A DNA stretch of 64,000 bases from Lachnospiraceae bacterium (GTDB lineage: Bacteria > Bacillota > Clostridia > Lachnospirales > Lachnospiraceae), in the NCBI GenBank assembly GCA_910575565.1, contig CAJTFL010000004.1, forward strand, positions 310,001 through 374,000, given 5' to 3'. The notes beneath the pieces were generated by a model. It worked only from the letters and a program-made list of their open reading frames with translations. It did not search any database and was not told the DNA's origin. Shown here one piece after another: positions 26,437 to 34,527 of the stretch (position 1 is its first letter; each line of letters opens with the position of its first letter). The translations under genes and the position numbers were made by a program.

Positions 26437-26795
26437 ATGAAAGAAAAGAACAAGAATGAATACAATGCAGAAATGACAATAAATGAGTATTTGTCATTAC
26501 TTCAAATCAAAATGATTGCGAAACCGTATATAGTTTAGCTAAATCTTTACAGCAAGATGGAGTAACTGGTTTTGGAATTATCCCTTATTTTACATTAACG
26601 GCAGCTACCATATTAGAAATGCTTTCGTCAAATGAAATAAAACTTGAAATACCATACTCTGCCCGAATAAAAGATATTCGCATAAAATTGAAAATTTTTG
26701 AAGATGGATACAGCAAATCTAAAAGAATGTTATTGGCGATAGATGATATGCTCCCCTTATGGCAGACAGATGAAATAATAAAACTGTCACTATAA
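26437..26795 (+). pseudogene. Unknown protein gene with one-base frameshift
   Basis: An ATG at 26437 opens MKEKNKNEYNAEMTINEYLS. The frame closes after 33 codons. The -1 frame from the AAAA run near 26507-26510 continues NDCETVYSLAKSLQQDG onward to TAA at 26793-26795. Joined, the product is about 119 residues, mostly helical, with no domain I recognise. It abuts the truncated end of the pglZ remnant, so it marks one edge of a deletion or insertion junction. Function unknown. Confidence 0.5.
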
Positions 26796-27687
26796 GGAGG
26801 AGTGTATCGCACCCCACCAAATCCTCCGGCAAGTATCCGGCAAAGACCGTTCCGGCATTCAAGCTTTTTGCGATATGAGCGGACAGTGCATCGTAGGTTT
26901 CCCGATAGATCACGCTATTCATCAGGTTGTCGAGAAAGGCGATAATGTTGCCGGACTTATAGGACTGGAACACCTTCCATGGTTTTGGCAGCTCCGCCCC
27001 GATATACTTTGCAGTATAGGTTACGAACATGGCGACAATCAGCTTCTCCAATGTGGGCTTGACATCGGTATAGCCAAAATGCTGTTCGCAGAGCTTCCAG
27101 AAAGCGTCCAACAAATCATACCGTTCAAACTCGGCCATGAAGCTGTTATCCGCCAGCCCTCCGCCAGTCAGCACCACCCGGACTACATCCTCAAAGGAAC
27201 AGGTGCGGGCAAAGCATAAGGCGGCCATAATACCCACAAGGATATTCGTCTCGTTATAATGCTCAATCTCCAGGTCATAGAACCGCTGGGCTCGTTTTTT
27301 CTCCGCCCAAAACTTGATGTGCTTCTCAATGAGCGGCCTATATTTTTCGTCAATACCCAGGTCTGCTAAAAGGAGTGCGGCTCGATCCGCAAAAAACCGT
27401 TTGGAGTAGAGCAGGGTATCCTCCAAATGATTGTCGGCCGTCTCCGGCTTCGGGAACGGCGCATAGATCAGGTAATTTGTCGCGGTATCCACACGCTCCA
27501 GAAAATACTTCGTATAGAACTGATTGTCTCGCTGGAGGTAGTAGACTTTAGCGTTTTCCAGCCTTACGCCCCGCATATCTTCTTCAAATTCAGCCTTATC
27601 ATCATACCAAAAAACCAACTTGCGGGTATCCCCGGCAAATTCGGCGTTCAGCCGGTCAATGATTTGTTTCAAATTTAATTCAGCCAT
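26796..27687 (-). pseudogene. pglZ: BREX phosphatase PglZ, 5' remnant
   Basis: The reading frame starts at 27687 (MAELNLKQIIDRLNAEFAGD) and matches the N-terminal part of type A PglZ of BREX-1 systems: FWYDDKAEFEEDM, FTKYFLERVD-like segment, NYLIYAPFPKPETADNHLED. Family similarity runs to about residue 290 (YLPEDLVGCDT) and then stops abruptly. The frame runs on 30 residues to 26719 in unrelated sequence. Full-length PglZ is about 800-850 residues, so the alkaline-phosphatase-like catalytic part is gone. It overlaps the end of the AlbA_2-type gene upstream. This is a dead fragment of a phage-defence locus. Confidence 0.75.
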
Positions 27688-27689
27688 AT

Positions 27690-28664
27690 TTATCCATTCA
27701 CCTGCCATTTCCCAGAGCGGTTATTCCCAATACGAGTAATGACACCTTCTTTTTGAAGCCTTGCCATAATGCGCTTCACTGTACTGAGCGAATATCCCGT
27801 TGTATTCTGAACTTGCTTTTGTGTTAATGCGGCATCTCTCGTTAGGAGTTCAAGGACTACATTTTCCTCGGTGGTAAGATTTCTTGAAACCAAATCAAGC
27901 GTTGGAATGGTATCAATGGTGTCAATGGTGTCAAAATTGGTGTCAACAGTGTCAGGGCGCTCCTGACCCAATTTATAGTCATAAGAGTACGCCTCGTTCA
28001 GCGGCACAATGATCCTGAACACATCACCCTCACGAAACTGTGGGGAACTGCCGGAATAGAATCGGCTGTACTTAAACAGATTCCTTACGCCGGAGCCAAG
28101 TCTGTCTGCCCGGCCAATATTTCTAAAAAATGTGGCTATAATTGGATTTTTTGAAGTCGGCTCCAGATTTTCCAGCGTTATGGGGCCATCCTTTACAGCA
28201 CGGTTCGCATTTTCTGTATACATCCGATCCTGCATAATGACAAACTTTGCCGTGTAAGAACTGACAAACTCTCGGTGCATCAGGGTATTATCGGCATCAT
28301 CCACCCGGTCATAGACGGTCTTTTTATAACTGTGAACCTCGGAGCTGGGCGGCACATGAATATGAATGACAGTATGCCCCTCAAACCGCAACAGCTCCGG
28401 GTCAAGATAAACCGTGGGATGAAAAAGTACGTCATTGCTGATAACACTGATGAAGTTTTTGATCATATCCGGCGCGGCTTTTTCCGGCACACCGACCACC
28501 GTTCCATCATCCAATACGCCCAGGAACAAATCGCCGCCGAAACGGTTCAGGAAAAAGCAGACGCTTTCATAAGTGTCATGCTCGACTCCATTCCCGCAGC
28601 GTTTGAACTTTACTGCTACCGTCTCTCCGACAGAGAGAATGGACCGAAATGTTTCGCTATTCAA
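27690..28664 (-). pseudogene. AlbA_2-type protein of BREX locus with internal deletion
   Basis: The 324-residue frame has no ATG. A TTG at 28664 with a GGGAG site is the best start. The N-terminus is an AlbA_2 (Schlafen-like) DNA-binding domain (about 20-120, GGDLFLGVLDDGTVVGVPE). The C-terminus has the family's EFVSSYTAKFVI and RADRLGSGVRNLFKY segments and a final winged-helix (QKQVQNTTGYSLSTVKRIM). Between YDRVDDADNT and LMHREF the segment normally found in this family, roughly 100-150 residues, is absent, with the frame preserved. Such genes lie between pglX and pglZ in many Firmicute BREX-1 loci. An in-frame deletion is my reading. The remaining protein might still be made. Confidence 0.65.
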
Positions 28665-28760
28665 TCGTCTGTACTCCCTTCTTGTTACCTTGCAAAATTT
28701 ATCGGCAGGATTATTCTGCGTTTTCTTAACTCCGCCAGCCTGTATTTCATTTAATCCTGC

Positions 28761-28965
28761 CTACTTCTTCCCCATAATATTTTTGGAATCCGCCAGCACC
28801 TCATAGAACTTACTGTCCGAGGCGGTCTGCATCTTGCGATAGTTGACCTTTACGCCATCGTCCAGATCCAGCTCAATGCGGCTCAGGGCCAGATGGCTGA
28901 TTTTTTCGTCATATTCCCGGCACTCACACCTTGACCGCACCAGCACTGTACTCTTTTCTCTCCAT
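28761..28965 (-). pseudogene. PglX C-terminal remnant behind a short leader, frameshifted
   Basis: An ATG at 28965 with AAGGAGG 8 bases upstream opens only 13 codons ([13 protein letters not shown]) before TGA. The neighbouring frame continues [20 protein letters not shown] and contains [11 protein letters not shown], the usual C-terminal signature of BREX methyltransferase PglX. Removing one base around 28925 would join them into a protein of about 67 residues. It is therefore the last tail of pglX placed behind a new start. It cannot methylate DNA. Confidence 0.55.
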
Positions 28966-28981
28966 AAGGCAATGCCTCCTT

Positions 28982-29224
28982 TCAGCTTTTGCTCTGTTCT
29001 GTTGTCTGTGGATCCGGCTGCTGATCCGGCAATATCTCCATAATGTCTTCAATGCGGCAGTCCATTTTCAGGCATATGCGCTCCAACACGTCTACATTTG
29101 TGTTTTCGCCCTTCTCCAATTTGCTTAGGGTCGAATAGCTGATGCCGACATACTCCCGGAAATCTTTCTTTTTCATATCCCTATCGATGAGAATTTTGAA
29201 TAGCTTTTTATAAGACACTGCCAT
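28982..29224 (-). CDS. Xre-family HTH transcriptional regulator
   Basis: I use the ATG at 29224 (AGGAG 9-10 bases upstream), giving 80 residues. Nearly the whole protein is one helix-turn-helix domain ([18 protein letters not shown], then [20 protein letters not shown]). A short Gln/Pro-rich tail follows. It resembles YozG-like small Xre repressors. It is the first gene of the minus-strand BREX remnant series, so it probably controlled that operon or came from the associated mobile element. It looks intact. Confidence 0.8.
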   Translation of the reverse strand: MAVSYKKLFKILIDRDMKKKDFREYVGISYSTLSKLEKGENTNVDVLERICLKMDCRIEDIMEILPDQQPDPQTTEQSKS

Positions 29225-29396
29225 TACCGTTGCTCCTCTCTGGCTTTCATTCCGCAAGCCAAATAAAACCCAAATACAGTATAACACTGGAGGACGAGAA
29301 AAGCGAGAAAAGTTTTGTGAACACCTCGATTTTTTGCCGAGGACACTAAATTCCCATTTTATCAAAGAGAAGCATTGAAGATGGAGGAAGATAGGG

Positions 29397-30142
29397 GTGC
29401 GCTACCTGGTAAGAAGTGTCTTTGTTCCCACAAAGGCGGAGCGGCAAGGTTTATTCTCCGGCTTGGTATACTGTGCAGACTGTGGGAGTAAATTACATTT
29501 CGCCACTTGCAGAAGTTTTAACGGTTCACAAGACCATTACCGCTGTGCAAAGTACAAGAGCAATACGGGAAACTGTACGGCTCACTTTATCCGCGAGGAA
29601 GTGTTGAAGCAAATCGTATGGAGCAGGATATTTGACGTGACTGCCCTTTTCTTTGATGACATCATGGCCTTCCATGAAATGATGTACGCACAACTCTCTG
29701 CCGAAACGGAAAAGGAAATGAAGCGCAGAAAACGGGAAGTCGGACAGGCAAAAAAACGGATTGTAGAACTTGACCGTATCTTCAAGCGGATTTATGAGGA
29801 CGACATAAGCGGCGCAGTCAGTCACGACAGGTTTTTGAAGCGGTCCGCAGAGTATGAAGCGGAACAGCGGGAACTGGAAAAAAGGTCAAGGCAGACCAGC
29901 AGGAAGTCGATACCTACGAGCAGAACAAGAGCGATTTTGACAGCTTCGCCGCGATTATCCGCAAGTATGTGGGGATAAAGGAACTTACTCCCGCAATCGT
30001 CATTGAATTTATCAAGAAAATCATAGTCCATGCGCCGGAAAAGGTGGACGGGAAACGAGTACAGAAAGTGGATATTGTATTCAACTTTGTGGGGGAAATC
30101 AATTTCCTTTCTGCCAGTCAACCGAAGCGACAGGGTGCATAG
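29397..30142 (+). pseudogene. Large serine recombinase, C-terminal remnant
   Basis: The sequence corresponds to the zinc-ribbon and coiled-coil parts of a TndX/Tn4451-like large serine recombinase: VYCADCGSKLHF, then YRCAKYKSNTGNCTAHFI, a long helical stretch, and NFVGEINF near the end. The catalytic N-terminal domain and the start are absent. A one-base loss in the A6 run near 29880 splits the remaining frame (the joined tail reads KVKADQQEVDTYEQ). It ends with TAG at 30140-30142. It is the footprint of a conjugative or mobilizable element. Its position next to the BREX remnants suggests they arrived together. Confidence 0.8.
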
Positions 30143-30241
30143 CAACTCAAAAAGACGGTACAGCCCTTGTAATTGGGGCTATACCGCCTAATCTGATATT
30201 ACTTCCTTATAGCTTGAAACCCTTTGTTTTGCACCATTTTA

Positions 30242-30270
30242 TTGATTTTCTTCCCAAAATCACATATAAT
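30242..30270 (+). promoter_or_regulatory. Promoter of a lost antitoxin gene
   Basis: A -35 TTGATT (30242-30247) and perfect -10 TATAAT (30265-30270) are 17 bases apart, followed by an AAGGAGG ribosome binding site at about 30285-30291. Confidence 0.6.
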
Positions 30271-30299
30271 AAAAACAACCCAAAAAGGAGGATTTCGCC

Positions 30300-30371
30300 A
30301 TAGTTATTACAGCGACAGAATTTAAAGCTAATTTCGGAAAGTATCTCGAATTAATTCTATCCGCCTTGTAA
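30300..30371 (+). pseudogene. Phd/YefM antitoxin, 5' remnant
   Basis: After promoter and ribosome binding site the frame reads VITATEFKANFGKYLELI, the N-terminal DNA-binding start of Phd/YefM antitoxins. The start codon is now ATA rather than ATG. The gene runs into a tandem repeat after about 19 codons. The rest of the antitoxin and any toxin partner are missing. Confidence 0.65.
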
Positions 30372-30425
30372 TTCATTTGCCTTGTAATTCATTTGCCTTG
30401 TAATTCATTTGCCTTGCAATTCTAT
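30363..30425. repeat. 16-bp tandem repeat at antitoxin truncation point
   Basis: Three perfect copies of GCCTTGTAATTCATTT (30363-30378, 30379-30394, 30395-30410) and one diverged copy follow directly after the Phd remnant. The rest of the interval up to the lspA-like stop holds nothing I can identify. Confidence 0.8.
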
Positions 30426-30478
30426 CCGCCTTGCACCACTGGCATCACTGCCCTGCCGCCTAATATTTTTTCATCTTT

Positions 30479-30976
30479 TCACCTTTTCCTCTTCCCCCAC
30501 AACGCTTTCCCAAACTTCCAGGCTCCGGAGGCCACCTGGGCGATAATCATCAGGGCGGCTCCGGCGAAGATGAAGATATCCCCCAAGTTAAAAATCACCT
30601 TTTTCAGCCGTCCCACATTGATACTGAAATAATCCACCACGTAATTCCGGCGGATCCGGTCATAGTAATTGCTCAGTGCACCCCCAAGGGTCAGGATCAG
30701 CACCAGCTTTTCCGTCCAATAGCCCTTCTTGGGAAGCAAAAATCCCAGCACTCCTCCTAAAGCAGAGATCAGCACCATCGGCACGGTCTTTACCAGGTCT
30801 GGCCGTTCTTTTAGGAACTGGAAGGGAAAGCCTGGATTATGGCTTTTGTGGATGGTAATCCACCCCTTAGCCATGGGAAGCTCTCTGGGGAATTCGCTGT
30901 CATCCCGGGCTTCTATCTCTCCCTTGATGCATAAGTCCACCGCTGCGATTAACATGATGAGTAGAATTGGTATCAT
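30479..30976 (-). CDS. Signal peptidase II (LspA) family protein
   Basis: The 165-residue membrane protein has four hydrophobic segments. It also has the two catalytic Asp regions of lipoprotein signal peptidase: LSNYYDRIRRNYVVDYF near residue 105-120 and FNLGDIFIF near 130-138. The family cleaves prolipoproteins after lipidation, within the membrane. It differs from canonical LspA in the N-terminal half (HKSHNPGFPFQFLKERPDL), so it may be a paralogue with a particular substrate. It is transcribed divergently from the subtilase gene. Confidence 0.8.
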   Translation of the reverse strand: MIPILLIMLIAAVDLCIKGEIEARDDSEFPRELPMAKGWITIHKSHNPGFPFQFLKERPDLVKTVPMVLISALGGVLGFLLPKKGYWTEKLVLILTLGGALSNYYDRIRRNYVVDYFSINVGRLKKVIFNLGDIFIFAGAALMIIAQVASGAWKFGKALWGKRKR

Positions 30977-31107
30977 TTCACTGCCTCCTTTTTATTCATA
31001 TTGATCATCCTACTGGCAAACAGCGGCTATTTCTGCCGTCTGTCATAGAATGTTTTCTCTCTGCACACATATACTTTATCAAACCATACTCTTTGCGGAG
31101 AATCATT

Positions 31108-32874
31108 ATGTCTACCTGTCCGCTGAATCCAACCAGTGAAACCGTCGCTGATTTTATCTTTCGCCAGGGAAGCGCTTCCAGGCGGCTTCCCCAGCTGGAG
31201 AGAGAAATTTTCTGTTTCGATACTCCCTCCAGGGAATTTGCCATCCTTTACTTGCCCCTAGACAGCCTTCCAGATATCAATATGGCAAATTACGAATATT
31301 ACTCCATTCCTAAACTGTACACCCTTTTAGATTCCTCCAGCCTGGAAACTTCCGGGATCTTATCCGTGTTCCGCCAGCCTGCTTTAAGCGGGCAGGGGGA
31401 AGGGGTTTTAATCGGCATGATCGATACGGGAATTGATTACTTAAATCCGCTCTTCCAAAAAGCAGACGGCTCCACGCGAATCCTTGGGATCTGGGATCAG
31501 AACATCCCCAAGGCTCCCGACATCATTCCTCCAGGGGTAAACCCTTCTCCCCGCTCTCAGTACAGCCCTATCCAGTACGGCACGTCCTATACGGAGGCCC
31601 AGATCAATGAGGCGATCCGCTCTGACAATCCCTTAGAAATCGTGCCTTCCACTGACACGGAAGGCCACGGCACATTTATGGCTGGGATTGCCGCCGGGGG
31701 ACAGTCCCCTTCCGGGGATTTTATCGGAGCCGCGCCAAAAGCTTCCCTAGGAATCGTTAAGCTGAAACCGGCAAAAAAGTACCTCCGGGATTTCTATCTG
31801 ATCCGGGAAGATGCCGCGGCCTATCAGGAAAACGATATTATGATGGGCATTAAATATCTGCGGATCCTCTCCGAACAGGTAAAAATGCCCTTGGTGCTAT
31901 GCATTTCCATGGGAACCACCTGGGGCAGCCATGAAGGCTCCTCGCCTTTAGGCTATATGCTGCAGACCGCCAGCCAGCATATCGGCATGGCAAGCGTAGT
32001 CTCCGCGGGCAATGAAGCTGGACTGTCCCACCATTACTTCGGCACTATCCCTTCCGGCGAATCCTGGGAGGACGTGGAAATCCGGGTAGCTGAAGGGGAG
32101 CGTGGATTCGTGGCTGAATTCTGGGCGGATGTACTGGATCTTTACACCGTTGGCTTTATCTCCCCCAGCGGGGAAACCATCAGCCGCATCCCCTTATCCT
32201 TGGGCCACGATTCCCGGGTGAGCTTCCTGCTGGAACCAACGAAAATCTCCGTATCCTACTTATCCAATGAAGCAGGTTCCGGGCGGCAGCTTATCTTTTT
32301 CCGCTTCCAGGATCCTTCCCCCGGAGTCTGGCGCATCCGGGTTTATAATTCCCTCTATTTAAGGGGGCAATACCATATATGGCTCCCCATAGAAGGCTTC
32401 GCCTCCCCGGACACCATCTTCCTTAAGCCCAGCCCGGATACCACCATCACCAACCCGGGCAATGTGGCCTTCCCCCTTACCATCAGCACCTACGACCATC
32501 GGGATGGCAGCATTTACCTCCATTCCAGCAGGGGCTATACCATCAATGAGCAGATTAAGCCGGATATCGCCGCTCCCGGAGTGGATGTTTACGGCCCTGC
32601 CCTTCCCCGGATCCAGGGAAGCTACGGCGGAAGCCAAATCCCCATGACCCGGCGTACCGGCTCCTCCGTGGCCGCCGCCCTGGCTGCCGGAGCCATCGCT
32701 AATTTAATGGCCTGGGGCATCGTACAGGGAAATGATCCCTCCATGAACAATGTTTCCATCCGAGGGTATTTAATCCGCGGGGCACAGCGAAATCCGGCTT
32801 TCCAGTATCCAAACCGGGAATACGGCTATGGAACCTTGGATCTTTATCAGTCCTTCCTCCAGCTCAGGGAATAG
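31108..32874 (+). CDS. Cytosolic S8 subtilase, CspB-like
   Basis: I place the start at 31108 (GGAG upstream), giving 588 residues without a signal peptide. The catalytic triad is present: Asp in GMIDTGIDYLNP, His in EGHGTFMAGIA, Ser in RTGSSVAAALAAG. Between the His and Ser regions lies the long insert typical of clostridial Csp-type subtilases (about 330-480), including the jellyroll-like VSVSYLS/VWRIRVYN strands. Members related to CspB process cortex-lytic enzyme during spore germination. This gene lies outside any germination operon, so a spore role is only possible. Confidence 0.85.
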   Translation: MSTCPLNPTSETVADFIFRQGSASRRLPQLEREIFCFDTPSREFAILYLPLDSLPDINMANYEYYSIPKLYTLLDSSSLETSGILSVFRQPALSGQGEGVLIGMIDTGIDYLNPLFQKADGSTRILGIWDQNIPKAPDIIPPGVNPSPRSQYSPIQYGTSYTEAQINEAIRSDNPLEIVPSTDTEGHGTFMAGIAAGGQSPSGDFIGAAPKASLGIVKLKPAKKYLRDFYLIREDAAAYQENDIMMGIKYLRILSEQVKMPLVLCISMGTTWGSHEGSSPLGYMLQTASQHIGMASVVSAGNEAGLSHHYFGTIPSGESWEDVEIRVAEGERGFVAEFWADVLDLYTVGFISPSGETISRIPLSLGHDSRVSFLLEPTKISVSYLSNEAGSGRQLIFFRFQDPSPGVWRIRVYNSLYLRGQYHIWLPIEGFASPDTIFLKPSPDTTITNPGNVAFPLTISTYDHRDGSIYLHSSRGYTINEQIKPDIAAPGVDVYGPALPRIQGSYGGSQIPMTRRTGSSVAAALAAGAIANLMAWGIVQGNDPSMNNVSIRGYLIRGAQRNPAFQYPNREYGYGTLDLYQSFLQLRE

Positions 32875-32901
32875 GTAAAAGCCTGCCATTGGCCGCTTAC
32901 A

Positions 32902-34344
32902 TCAATGTACCGTGCCCATACTGCGCATCTCAATCCTTGGGCCGCCCCGCTTTTCCAGGTAAGGCCTGGTGATCACCACTGCACCGATATTCGGATCCTT
33001 GGGGATTTCATACATAATATCCAGCATGAAATCCTCCAGGATAGCCCTAAGGGCTCTGGCTCCCGTTTCCTTCTGGATCGCTTCCTCTGCAATCCAGTCC
33101 AAAGCCTCCGGGTCGAATTCCAGCTTTACCTCATCATAAGCCAAAAGCTTCTCATACTGCCTTAATATGGCATTCTTCGGCTCCATTAAAATCCGCTTCA
33201 TCAGCTCCTTATCCAGGGACTGGAAGGCTACCTTAATGGGAAGGCGGCCTAAAAACTCCGGGATCATGCCGAAATTCCGCAAATCTTTGTTTTCCGCCTT
33301 CATCAGCAGATCCCTGTCCTTTTCATGAGCATCCTTAAGCTCCGCCCCAAACCCCATGGAGGATTTCTTTGCCAGGCGCTCCTTAACAATCTTTTCCAGA
33401 TCCGGGAAAGCTCCGCCGCAAATAAACAAGATATTATCCGTGTTCACCGTAGCCATGGGCGTCATGGCATTTTTCTGGTTAGAGCCTACCGGAACCTCCA
33501 CAATACTGCCTTCCAAAAGCTTTAGCAGCTCCTGCTGCACCGATTCCCCGCTTACGTCCCTGGCATTAGTCTGCTGCTTTTTCGCAATTTTATCAATTTC
33601 GTCAATAAAAATAATTCCACGCTCCGCTTTCTCCACGTCATTGCCCGCCGCCGTCAGAAGCTTGCTGACCACGCTTTCAATATCATCTCCGATATACCCG
33701 GCTTCCGTAAGGGATGTGGCATCGGCAATGGCCAGGGGCACATCCAAAAGCCGGGCTAACGTCTTCACCATATAGGTTTTCCCGCTTCCGGTAGGCCCTA
33801 TCATCAGGATATTGGACTTTTCAATCGTCACCTCATCTTGCCGCTGCCCCTGCCGGTCTAAAAGCGCCCGCTTGTAATGGTTATAAACGGCTACGGAAAT
33901 CACCTTTTTCGCCTGATCCTGGCCCACCACAAACTCGTCTAAGCGCTGCTTAATCACGTGGGGAGCCGGGATATCCCGTATGGTATAGGCCTTCGCCGCT
34001 TCGGTTTTCTTTTTAATTTTCTGCTTTTTGGGGATCGCCATATCCGGCCGCAGCATATTGGATAGCTCCCCCATATTCAGATTCATAAAGGGCATATTGG
34101 AAAGCTGCCCTAGATCCAGCCCATTTTGGTTCAATGCGTCAAACGCTTTCTGCATACAGTCATGGCAGAGGTAAATCCCTCCCGGCATGGACACCATGGC
34201 CCCTGCCTTGCTCTCCGGCCTGCGGCATATATAGCAGACTTTTTCATAGTCCCTGTCATCCTCCTGGCCATTCGTACCTTTTTTGGCTTCCTCCGCCTCC
34301 ATACTGTCCGTCTCAATTTCCGGTAATTTTTCCTTATCTTCCAA
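32902..34344 (-). CDS. clpX: ClpX, ATPase subunit of ClpXP protease
   Basis: The 480-residue protein has an N-terminal C4 zinc-binding domain (VCYICRRPESKAGAM, then YLCHDCMQKAF, residues about 35-72). The AAA+ core has Walker A GPTGSGKT (near 190), Walker B IIFIDEIDKIA (near 245) and the pore region downstream. A C-terminal small domain ends after TRPYLEKRGGPRIEMRS. ClpX unfolds substrates for ClpP. At 480 residues it is longer than the usual about 420. The surplus is an acidic N-terminal extension (KLPEIETDSMEAEEAKKGTN) and a longer linker between zinc and AAA+ domains. No clpP or tig gene is adjacent, which raises the possibility of a second ClpX. Confidence 0.9.
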   Translation of the reverse strand: MEDKEKLPEIETDSMEAEEAKKGTNGQEDDRDYEKVCYICRRPESKAGAMVSMPGGIYLCHDCMQKAFDALNQNGLDLGQLSNMPFMNLNMGELSNMLRPDMAIPKKQKIKKKTEAAKAYTIRDIPAPHVIKQRLDEFVVGQDQAKKVISVAVYNHYKRALLDRQGQRQDEVTIEKSNILMIGPTGSGKTYMVKTLARLLDVPLAIADATSLTEAGYIGDDIESVVSKLLTAAGNDVEKAERGIIFIDEIDKIAKKQQTNARDVSGESVQQELLKLLEGSIVEVPVGSNQKNAMTPMATVNTDNILFICGGAFPDLEKIVKERLAKKSSMGFGAELKDAHEKDRDLLMKAENKDLRNFGMIPEFLGRLPIKVAFQSLDKELMKRILMEPKNAILRQYEKLLAYDEVKLEFDPEALDWIAEEAIQKETGARALRAILEDFMLDIMYEIPKDPNIGAVVITRPYLEKRGGPRIEMRSMGTVH

Positions 34345-34456
34345 TGTTAACCTCTTTTCCTGTAAACGCCAGGCCTGCCCACTGGCCGCCTGGCATTTCT
34401 TGATGTATGTTTAGTTTATCACAGGCAGGGGAGTTAGTAAAGCAGGCATTCAAAAA

Positions 34457-34480
34457 AGCAGCCCTTTAGGGCTGCTTTTA
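34457..34480. terminator. Bidirectional terminator between htrA-like gene and clpX
   Basis: Arms AGCAGCCC (34457-34464) and GGGCTGCT (34469-34476) with a TTTA loop are flanked by A6 and T4, so it reads as a terminator on both strands. On the minus strand it follows the HtrA-like gene. Confidence 0.8.
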
Positions 34481-34527
34481 CTGCTACGGGCGATACCGGC
34501 AGCAACAGGCTTTTCATCGGCAATGCA

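Noticed and set aside
30363..30425. Tandem 16-bp repeats as a CRISPR array
   Set aside because: The units are contiguous with no spacers and no cas genes are nearby.
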